Shown here: positions 42,101-54,100 of the stretch, one piece after another
Numbering within the stretch: position 1 is the stretch's first letter
Layout of the letters: each line of letters begins with the position of its first letter
From: Larimichthys crocea
Lineage: Eukaryota; Chordata; Actinopteri; Sciaenidae
Assembly (NCBI RefSeq): GCF_000972845.2
Contig: NC_040033.1
Location: 4,864,241 to 4,928,240, forward strand
DNA: 64,000 nt
Reading direction: 5' to 3'
Position numbers and translations under genes: made by a program
The notes under the pieces: generated by a model
The model's input: the letters and a program-made list of their open reading frames with translations, nothing else
Databases searched by the model: none
What the model was told of the DNA's origin: nothing

Positions 42101-45100
42101 ATGATGCCAATAATTCCAATAGATGTGGCTTTGGGGACAAAAATGAGCATCAGACTGGCATGCATCCAGATTTTAACCATGCTATCTGAGAAGCAGGTTA
42201 TGAAGTTTGTTATGAATGGAAATGCTCTTCAACCCTATCTACAAGAGATTGGTATCTTATAGCCATCAGTTGCACATGGTTCAAAATAGTCAAATTGGTT
42301 GGTTTGGGTGGCAGTAGCTCAGTTCATAGAGACTTGGCTTGGGAACCAGAGGGTGGCCGGTTCAAGTCCAGTATGGACCAAAATATGGAAGATGGAGTTC
42401 ACCTCCTGAGGTGCCCTTGAGCAAGGAAGTAGGAGCACTGAAGCACCCCCAGCTGCTCGCAGGGCGCTCCTCAGGGGGGCTGCCCATCACTCCACCATCT
42501 CTCTCCACATTGCATGTCTATGAGCCCTTGTATATGTGTTCATGGATTAAAATAGTTTGGGGGATTAATAAAGTATATCTTCTTTGGTTTGCTCAACCTC
42601 TGAGGATTGTTGGTAAGAACACCAGAGCAGGAAATCCACAATATAGTTGTTAACAATTCCACAACATTCTTTGGGGCATGATAAATCCAACTGATATTTT
42701 CTAGACAGCTTTTTCAGTTATGGCTCAATGAACACGGAACAAACATGTTTCTGAAACCACAATCCTTTCCCATCATGAAGTAGGGAAGACCTCAATCATA
42801 ACCCTGACGAACACCATATTACCCTCCACTTCAGACCTTCAGGCTTACAAGCCCAGGCTGTAATAATAATACTGTTTGCCCCCTCTTCTTGATCCAGACC
42901 ATTACAGATACATTGCATCATCTGTTGGAAACTTCACAGGAAGGCCTTGAAGCTCCGCAGCAAACTTCATCTTGTTCAACACACTGATGATGGGGAAGGG
43001 GTGAGCTGTCAGATTTACAATCTCGCCACGAAAAACATGTCTTAAGGAGTGAGATGAGGAATAGGAAGGATGAAAGGAGGAAGAAAATGCAACTGTTATA
43101 GAGTGAGCTAGTGAAATACGTGTCGTGACATTTCCAGCCGGCCAATATAACGTCTTTCAGAATTAATGATACAGCCTCCTAGTTTTATTTGAAGATATTT
43201 TTCCAGCACCCAATATGTGCAGTCAACAGGTTTTTACATCTAAAACTCGTCATGTCTTCACTTTTATGTAAGTGTCCTGTCTTATTAAACCACATGTTTT
43301 GTTCATGTGCTTCTCCTGACAGCAAAATCCTGATAGAAAACTGACAAACCCAACAAGAGAAAACGACTCCCTCTCAGTGGCTCTGGCTCACAAAAGGTGA
43401 CTTAAATTCCTACAATCTCTGGCACCGATTCCCCTATTCCACAGGTGCTGAGTTCAGCTGACACGTATCACCTTACGAGTCTTACCCTGTTGTGTTCAGC
43501 TAAGCCACAAGACGGAAAAGGAAAATATCAAAACAGAAACTTGTGCCAGAATTTTGAGTTCTTGCCACGGGGTCAGGTTGTGCTCAATAATGCATCAAAA
43601 GCAAAATGATTCTGCAGTTAGTGTCATTTACTGAGATGAAATTGGGCCAGAGTTCTTATTTCGTATCTGCTGCCAATAGGAGAGTTATCAAATCCAGGGT
43701 TGCCAGAAGTCGGAAGGCAGAAATTTCCCCAGGCAACCACAGCGTTGTGTTAAATTGGTTCACTTCCCTTTGGCTACACTGCCAGGTAAGATTAAGCTGT
43801 TAGGAGTTTGCTGATCAGGGAATATACAGGACATTGTTCAAATGGAAAGACGAGACTTTTTGAGAGCCGATAAAGTTTATTTCTGACCAGGGACTTTGGA
43901 AAAATGCTCTCAATTCTCTAGCATAGATCTGGACCACACATCTATGAAAGCAGTTTATCAACACAAATCAATATGTCCATTATAGAAGTTCAAGATTTCG
44001 ATATAACATATGTACAACGATGGAAGAGGCGTTTTACATCATATTTAAAAGAGGAATTTAAGGGGGAATCAGAGCGGAAAACTACAGGATTATAAAAAGG
44101 CAAGGATGCCAAAAAGAAACAGCTGTAATGGATTAAAAAAATACAACATAATACAACTGACTAGTTAAAAACTGTATCTCCCTTCAACAGAAAGCTCGGT
44201 TTGCCAAACAAACCACAGACCAAATTTACCAGCATTTCACTGCAGTTGATTTCAGGTCCTGCTTGCCAGATACATACTTCCAAACAACACGGTTTTCCAT
44301 TAAAACTACTGCCTTCGGCTCCCCGACACGGCCAAGTTTCATTCAGTTTTTATGGGTAGCACATCACTGAACCACGAGAGAAGTAGCTGTTTTTTAAAAA
44401 GCAAATTACTTCTCACCAGGAACACTTCTGCTAAATAAACAGGAAAGAATCAGCTGATTGTGTCATTCAGCTTGACGACTGACAGAATCTCAGTTTTACT
44501 GCTTATTTTGAACAAATATTTAAAAAAGATGGACTGGACTGTTTGATAGCAGCACCATGACTCATGACTTATTTGGAAAAGAAGCTGCTGACAAGCAATC
44601 ACATTTTTTTTGGAGAACAAGGGCTAAATAAAGGACTGACCTTTGTGCTTTTATGTCTGTGGGAGGAAAAGTTAGAGTCGAATGCTATGCGGGGGCGGTC
44701 TTATAAACTGTTACAAAACCTATGTCTGGTCCAAATTGGATAAGCAATCTCTTGATCCCAATAAAGTGGTCATTAGTTGTATTCCTTTCTAAACTAAAAG
44801 CGTAATAAAAACATCAGGGACTGAATAGGTGTTGAACCAACTCTCAAAATTGAAAGCTTTTTGGAAAATTGATCTGTTTTTCTTTCGACTCAGGTCAAAA
44901 GACGCTGCTGAAAGCTTTAAAAGGGGCCTGAGCAACCAGACTGGGATGTCTGGTGTTGCTGGAGGGGCAGACTGATGACAGCATTGTTCAACCAAAGCCT
45001 GGAAAAAAAAGAGAAGCTCTGCACTCACCTAGAATAATATTTAAAAGGTTTCAGCCACTAGAAATCTAAAATTGTTCCAACAGCCTCAAATGCTAGTTCT

Positions 45101-48100
45101 TACCTTAATGAAGAACTTAAGATGTGATTGACTGGCACACTAATGCTTACATAATTTAATTTCTTAAGAGGTTCCCCAGAGGCAGAATTAAAGCAATGGT
45201 CGTCATTTTCTTGCTCTTAAAACACATAACAAGGCACGAAGAAAGAACTTAAGCTCACCCAGTCAACAAGTGTTTGAGAACACAAAGTCAGTTTGATCGT
45301 ATCTCTTCCATTTTATTGCCTGACTTAACATTTAGGAGCAAAACTATGTGAGATAATCCGCAAAGCTCTGAGGTTAAATAAAGTAATCAACATGGCTGAT
45401 TGCTGCTGCATTGTTTTGCCTGTCAACTGCAGAAAACAAACCTGGTTTTCATTTTAAAATTGGGCAGCTACCAAATACTTTTATAAATACTTTTATGAAT
45501 AAAAGGATCAGCAGAACTGGGCCAGCATATTTTCCCTGTAACAAATCCCTGTAAAGATAACAATACAGTTTGCAATGAGAAAACACACCATATCTTTGTT
45601 GTTATCTTTGTCATTTTAAGCTTTTCACATCCACTGAAGGCGTTAATGTACAACAGGCTGAAGTTTAAATCCTTACAGTGGGCAAAGAAATGAAAAACAC
45701 CCCAAACACTTTGTCTCATAAACACTGAAGCTGTTTGGATGGATGTTTAGGATCCCTCTGGGAAACTAATGTCAGCGGTTTTGACCAATTCGATACATTT
45801 TTTATTGCTGACCATCGACAAGTATAATTGCAGAGACGTCAACAACATAGAACATGTCACGACCTTCTGATGAGGAACACCAGAAAAAATGCATCCCATA
45901 TCCCAACACATATCAACCACAGCCATACGAAACAAATCTATCTAATCGATTACAAGGCCACAAAACTAGATGTTTGACTCCATTTCTGTGACCACACAGA
46001 CTTGAGGTAAATGAGGGAATGAGAGTGGGAGATAATGAGACAAAGTGGTAATTAAAACAGCAAGAAAAGACAGAAGGTAAGGAGGAGAGACAGATGTTTG
46101 TTGATGTTTACTCATCAGCAGCGGTGAAGCGATACGGTAAACCAAACCATTAATTATATTTGTTCTGGGATTTTTCAGGAAGTGAGTCGGCAGTGTGCTC
46201 AAAAACAACGCAGCTGCAGCCCAGCTGAGCGCACACATGCCACAAAACCATCATCAACACCACCACTAACCCCACCTCCCACTGGAAAACAATCAGGATC
46301 AGCATCCTACAGATGCTCCCCAGGGGACATTTGTGTCGTATCGTTGTATTGATCTTACGCTTGAAGTTAAAGCTAAAGATAAATGACCATTCTTCAGCTA
46401 TTATAATCAAGTTTACCAGTAAAAGTAACATCATGCAAGCACAACAGGAATAAAGCAGATGTTCTTTAGCCTGATCCAACTAAGAAACTAAAAAGTTTAA
46501 CAAAATAAATGTACAAAGTTCAAGTTTAAACTTTCTTTGAATTTTGCTTTTTGGTTTGCTGATGACCTGAAGTCATCCATCAGCTAGACAGCAGACTAAA
46601 CCGGAGCCATAAAAGTTAAAGGTTGCGACAAGATAGCAGCGACACTGCTGAGCTGTGACCTAGTGTAACCTTGTGGAGGACTGATAAGTGTGAGAGCAAA
46701 CGCATTATTATTCACCCACATTCATTAAAAGTGATTATTTTATCTTACAAAAATATTTTTGGACAATTTGTCGTGGAAGAATTTGACCCTCACAGAATCC
46801 TGAACCCGACCCTATCCAACATCTTCAGAATGAGCTGGAATGCCAATTGCGAGCCAGGACTTATCGGTGAGTATTAGTGGCCGACATCATTAATGATCTC
46901 GTGGCTGAATGGGAGTAAATTCTTCCCAGAAGAGTTGTTGTAGAACACATTGAAGCCTATGGTTTTGGAATGATTACATATGGGTGTGATGTTCAGCTGT
47001 ACAGAATTTGAATTAAAGCCACAATGCTCCCGGTGGTGTTCGACGTTTTGCAGATGATTAGCTACACTTCTAACAAAGATCATCCAAGTTCAAAATAAAG
47101 TGTTAACCCTTAGTTATGTGGCAACAGGCAGCGAAGCCTCCTTATCAGGAACACTGAAATCCTGGTTCAGAGGCAACAGACTGATCGAACAAGCAGAGAT
47201 CAGTGAGTAAAGGAGGGTAAAGTTGATATTTCAAGGAGAAAAGGGATGACTGATCACCGATGACCCCTTCCTGCAGCACAAACACATGCCGATACACAAT
47301 GCTATACGCAATTCTAACTTTGCAAGGATTGGGCTAAATTTGGGACACTGAAATTCTTATTTCTTACATGTTTTTGAGCCACACACACAGCTGCTCTGCA
47401 CTCCATGACCTCATTAGAAAATCAGATGCTCCGTTACAGTATGACAGGACATGTCCTTTCCCTCTCTCTCTGTGGTCTCCACACAGCTGAACAGACACCT
47501 GCTTGTTTCAACTCTATCTTTCCACCCTGACAGACAATTTCCAGACTGTTAGAAATTCCATGTTTTTGCCCATTGGGCTTCTGTGGTGCAAAAAGCCAGG
47601 AAGCTCCGGCCGCTCCCAGAAAAACAAACACGCTAATTCAGTCCACTTTAACATTATCATAAATTGAAGTTCTGATGCACCTCTAAATCCCTTCTGATGT
47701 CAAACCTACAGTATGATCACGTTATTTCCTACAGGAATGCAGGAATGGCACATTTTATTCAGTGCAATTACCTCACAGCACACAGGATGCACTGTGTGGC
47801 TCAGTCACAACCATGCCCTTTACAGCTGTAACCATGTTTATGTGCTGTAATGTCTCAACACTCGGCTACAGAGGAATTCTCTTTTCATCCTGCGTCACAT
47901 TAACTGTTGCACTCACTCAAACCTTCAACAGTCTATTATTGGCCATTCAACAACGTGAGCCACTGGCAGTCAAGAGGCATGTCCAGGGAAACTTCATTAG
48001 TGGACGTTGAAGGGATAGAAAGTGTTTTCACAGCCACTTTGTTCCAGCTGGTGTGGGACTTATAATTTATCTTCGAGACAGGCCCTGCTCCTCTGAGCTT

Positions 48101-51100
48101 TAGTGTGTAAATACACTTGTTCAAAAGGTCGAGCTCCCTTGTTGCTCGGCTCTGCAGCAGACACTGTAATTAGGTTTCTATGTGTGGAGGCTCAACACGG
48201 TTATCGGTTGAGAAAGTCTGGCCACAGCTGAAAGACGACACAAGCGACGTGTCGAAACAGAAGCGGGGAGTATATCTGGATCCATTGTTGAAAATCAGTT
48301 CATCAGTTTAGCTCTGTGTTGGCACAATGCGACATGGGCCCTCAACATCTGCTGAAAGAAAACACAAAACCGTCTAAAAGTATTGTTACTCGACCACTTA
48401 CGATGCTGCTGTGAGAGCTTTAACACCATTATTTCATGCCCATTTAAATGCATGATGTTGTTCAGTGGAACCTGTTGGACAATCCGCTCAGACATTTCTA
48501 CACATCCACCAAAGTCGGTTGCAATAGCACAAAGTGCTCAAGAGATTAAGTTTGCCAGTTATCGCGAAACCATGTGGAATATAAAAACTCACAGATTGGT
48601 CCAGATTAACTAATTTCATACAGAGACACAAAAGAGATTCATCTGGACACAGAGAATCCAGGAAAAAAAGACACGGTTCAAAAGTTCTCGGCCAAATCAT
48701 AGTATTTGTTGTTACGGTGGGCCGCCATCCGATCATTTTTGTCTGGGTGTTAGGCGAGATTTCCGACCCATCTGTTGAGTTTGGGAACTTTGGCTGTTAT
48801 GGTTTCCTGAGATCTTCATAGTTTTGGGGCTGAAGAATCCCTAAGAGATACAAAAGGGGTTCCAGCAGCTTTACTTCTTTTGGATTCTTAAATACGTAAG
48901 ATGTATCACGAATGAAGACTTTTCCATGGAAAGGCAGCATAAACAAAAAACAGCAGCTCGAAGGGAGTCAGCGCGGTGTTCCGTTTGTTCTGGATCGCCC
49001 CACATTAAAATGAAGGCAGAGGGGGAAAAAAAACAGCTAACCACATCAAACGGAGCAGGACATTTGGTATAAAAGCTCTTTGATGGCCAAGGCTTTGATT
49101 CCAGTGAGTGATGACTGATGCTCAGATAAGGACAAATTATTTAGACGGTTAGATAGGTATGTTATGTTATCTCAAGAATTCAAACTTTGTTAATATACCA
49201 TCAAAATTCCCCCACTTAAAAACACTAAAACTTTATTATGACTGAGGAAGAAAAACTACCCGCAGCTTTCTTTACAAGGTCAGACAGTAATAAACCATAA
49301 GAGTACAAAGGATGGAGGTCAAACGCAGAATTTATCCTACTCAACACATCCTGTGTTTGTCCTCTGCTTTCATGCTTTGAAGCTTTGAAAGTCATCCATC
49401 TCCATCCAGCACATCATCTGTGCTCACAGTGTGTCCATGACTTAAAAATAGTGGCTTGTTTTGTCCAGGACAAACTTAGCAATTCCTGTTTACCCTTCAG
49501 GATAGGTCACGTGTTCTTGGTTTTTCTTCAAAGTCTCAAAGTCAGCAGAATCCATTCACACAGAAAAATTTCAAAATCAACAACTTCGGGAAGTCACAAA
49601 AACAACAAATTGCAACGATTATAAGTCAAAGAAAATTCATTAGGAGCCATGTGAAGATGATAACAGCTGTCATTACTGGACCAAAAGTTGGCAGTTGGTG
49701 AAAGTAAACAGGAATAATCTGGGATGCAGAGACATGTGCAACACACACACAGTGTCACACACACAAAACCTGCATTACATCTTGAATCAGTTTGAAGCCT
49801 GCTGACACATGAAAGTGCCAAGAGCCACACAAAGTCTCCCATGTCACTATCGCAAGAACAAACAAACAGAAATATGAATACCGTTCACTGTTTAACGTGT
49901 CAAATAATAAATCTGTTTAAATTTAGGAGAGTGGCTTTGAATGTTGTTCTGAGGACTTTAAAACAAAAACGTCAAACACATACTCCCGGGACGAGGCGGA
50001 TAAAACGGGCAAATAGTTGCTAAGCTGAGCTCCGGCCTTGTTTGTCTACCTTGAGTTAAAAGTCACGCAAGGACAAAACTCCTCATCACCAATGATTTAT
50101 CTTTCCAAAAGCTCTCGAGAGACAAACACTAAGACAGCTCAAGATAATAATAATCAAAAATGAGTGCAGGATATTTGTTTTGTCAGCCAACAGTTTAGAT
50201 TTCATGTGAGCATCTGCTGAATGTCGAACATGTAAACATTTCTTTTTACATTATTGCCTCATGATATGACAGAGAAAGCAGTTTTCATTCTGTATTAACT
50301 CATACAACTCACTTGTATACAGTATATATGACATGCAGAGTATAAACACACATCTGCATGGTCAATGCAGCATCTGGTCATTTTTGCCTAATGTTTAGTG
50401 AGTCATGATCTCCTTAATTGGCGGCAGCTTTGGTGTTCAGTGCTCATTGTTGACTGCAAAACCTTTCATGAAGTGATATAAGATATAAGTTGGCTCACTT
50501 GGATGGAAACTAACTGGACGTTAATTTATAGGAAAACGTCACAGACTTCAAGTTTCCAGTGATGTGTGGGTTTTTTTCTCACTCATTCATGAAATCATTG
50601 TTGGACAGGACTGAGAGTCTTGCTGTGCTCGAGTTGAAATTACACTTTTAATCAAAACCTGACATGATACCTCTGTGCAGGGCCGCTGTCCAGATGACCT
50701 ACATCAAACTGAAGCCAAGCCAGAGTCTCATTAAGTTAGAATCAAGACCAAATGGAGGTGGAAGGATTTACACATTACCTCCTTAAACTCAGTGTCGTCT
50801 TACTTCTGTTGACAAATCTATAATGTGGAGCCGATCCACAGGTGTTACTGCACATGTTCAAGCTGGATTTATGGTATCATTTAAATAATCATACAGTATG
50901 TGTGTGCAAAAATGTTAGAAGGTTTCAGGTATGCAGCTTCTGTCTGTCTCCATCCTCTTATTCTATTTTTGCACAACCATCATCCCCGCCTTTTGTTGGG
51001 ACACAGAACAGAAACCCTCCGGCGCTCTTCATCAGCTTTTTCCCTAATGGTTTCCAGAATCTGGAAACAGGATTGTTTCCAATGTTTTACAGCGGCAGCC

Positions 51101-54100
51101 GAGCGCACACACATACACGCACACACACACACTTCTGAACTCAAATCAAAAATGCAGACAAGACAGTCTTTTGTATTTATAATATGACGTGTATTAACTG
51201 TTTCAGATCACAATATTTGTGCTCTTATAATCGAGTAAATGTAATGTCCGAATGATTCCGAATAACTTCTAACTTCTCTGCATATCATTTTTTGAAAATG
51301 ACCAACATGCTGCGGTGACTCTTCTAGATTCTCTGGAAAAGATGGATTTTGTAAAATCGATTCCACCATGTGTGAAAAGCTCAACTCAACAAAGATGACT
51401 TCTCAGTCGGCCAACTGCTTCAAAGTCAAGTTGACAGTCCAAGTCCTCCTCACTACAAAAGACCAAACTCTCCCTTTATTCATCCTTTATTTATTTATTT
51501 ATCTTTATTTTTGTGCAGTTTTTAAGCTGGTTTTGTTTAAGCATAATGCCACTAATAACACAGTATACCTATTAATGGTTAATGAGGTAGCAGTCCAAGG
51601 CTGAAGCCATGTGTAAGTCTGTGTCTGTGTGTGTGTGTGGGAGGGGGGGTGATTCAATGCAAGAACCATGTCTGAGTGAGTGGGTGAGGGGGTTAGCAGG
51701 GTGAGCAGAAGGTCAGGGATGGTTGGGAGTTGAGGAGCTGGACAGGCTTTGGGGACAAAGGTCGCCCTTCTCCTACTGCGTCTCTCCTGAGGGAAACAGG
51801 ACATGCCAGCACAGCGCATGCTGCCATGGGCTTTTTCCTGCCTGCATTAAAAAAACACGTTCCCTAAACCTGCGCTGAAACTTTGAGTCACCGGTGACGA
51901 TGTAAAAAGGTTGGTGACGGTGGCTTGTTTGTGACAACAGAAGAAGGATGAATGGAAGAACTTGAGAGCAAACACACTCAGTTGACCTTTCCTCAACAAA
52001 CAGCAGATAAAAGAAAGTAATGAGTAAACGCTCCAAATTAACTTGAAGCCCATCGAGGACTCAAGACTCTGATTCATCTGTAAGTTTACCCGGTTTATGA
52101 TTCTTGGCTGGTAATCTCTACAAACACCCTAACATGCACTTCAATCATCTCTGAGGACTCGCATCATAATCATCTCCGTCATTCTCGTTGCCACCCTTGT
52201 CCTCATCATCATTATCCTCATTGTTGCTCCCAGTGTAATCATCAGAACTACATTCTCCAAGACTCACATCATTGGCCACATCATCTAAAAAAAGGCATTG
52301 TCCCCCCTTTAGGATCATAAAAACATAACTGTTTGTCAATAATTACCATATGTACGGCAGATGAAGTGAAGCGAGTTGAGTTGCACGCTTGCATGTGTGT
52401 GTTCTTCTTTTGGGTGTGGTATATAGGCGCATGCAAACGTGTGCATGTGTGTGTATGTGCGCGCACAATGAGCGTGACTGTACTGTACGCCGTGTTTAAC
52501 ATGTCACTCATTAGTCAAGATTACAAGCGGCTTACAGCCAAAGAGTATGCTTTATGATTCTTCTGCAGCAAATCAAAAGTTGATTTGTTTACTTGTTCGA
52601 TGGGAAATATTCCGCTGGTGTGTTTCACCATGTATTCACCCATTTATATGCTCACATACTCCTTCATTCATTCATTCATTCATTCATTTGCTTATTTATC
52701 CGCTCATTTATTAACTCTTCCCATTGATATTCTCTTTATCTCCTTTTCTATTCACTCATTCATTAGTTTTTCAGCTAATTAACTCATTCATTCATAATTC
52801 TAAAAGGTTTTGCTGCCTTGGTTTTTACTTTCTCCATCACCATCATTCTGCCTATTAATCAGAGAACTGTTGAATGAATGCATTAATCCGTTAAAGTGTT
52901 TATTTGGGATTCATTTGGGACCAGAGGTGGAATATTAAATCATCCATCTTGGCTCACTACATCTGAGCAAAAAATGTGAAATTATCGGTTATCAGTGTTG
53001 AGAAACAGGTCAGTATCCCCATCACAATCACATGCATCCCTGTCTTATACAGTATATATAACCCAAGCTCAACACTGATCTTCCATTATTAAGTCTTGCC
53101 AAGTGTCATTTGTGCCACCACCTGGTTCAAAACTAGTAACATGCACAAGCTGGAAGAAGCAGCGTGCAGTTTTTCACACTGAGGAAATGGATTATATCAG
53201 CTTTATTTCAAGAATCGTGCACAGAAATGTGAACGTTGCCACGGCGACAGCTCTGTTTTCAAGAATATTTACAGCACGCAGCCTGGAAATATTTGTCCCA
53301 AGTGCTCTCCTTCTGGCAAGGGAGCCAGCACACACACACACACACACAGACACACACACACACACACACACACTTCTTGAAAAAGTGAATCATGACAGAG
53401 GATTATGAATATGGCAAAAGCACAAACAGCCAGAGAGTGAAGCCTCTGGCTTAGCCAGCCACTGAATGATCTGCAGCAGAGGAAACTGGACCATGAAATC
53501 ACACTTTAAAAAACTTTTTTTTTTTCCTTTAGACACATCATCCATGGTCAAGTTCCATTTCTACAACTTCTTTTGTGTCGAGACTCACTCCCACAGGATC
53601 ACGTTTCACTACAGCTCATAATTAGAGACGGGATTTAATTGCAAAGTTGTTACACTTTAGCCCAAAGTTGTGTTTAATTAAAAATGCCAGACTCTGAAAA
53701 ATAAGCTCTGTGGGGCCACATTAGCTAAAGAGACCCCATAATTATTTGGCTGAGCACAAAACAATGCTGCTTTTGTGACACGGAGGTCCTTTGCGGTGAA
53801 CATAGGTCACGATATCCACACACATAGCTGCAAATGTCAATCTGGATTCCAGCACACTGACGAACGCAGCGATGGCATGGTCTCGAGGTCGGCATGAAAA
53901 CTAATAAAATGAAGCTCTCAGTCAGAACTGACAACGACCTTCATCTCTGACAAGCCCCCCTCCAGAAATCAGTAGCATTACATCATCTTCACGATCTTAA
54001 TTACGCGGCGCTACTGATTGCAGAGCATTTCTGTCAGTGTGCACGTTGTGAGGTTTCGCCTGTTTCCAATTGCAATGGAAAAGAAAATCTGCACTTTTTT

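Noticed and set aside
42306..42380. A functional tRNA gene at the SINE head
   Set aside because: Box A and box B resemble a tRNA, but no cloverleaf with proper stems forms by eye, and the sequence continues into a SINE body and tail.
52145..52339. Minus-strand acidic open frame with Asp/Asn/Glu-rich repeats
   Set aside because: It is low-complexity translation of an ATC/TCA-rich stretch in intron 2, with no splice sites or known domain.
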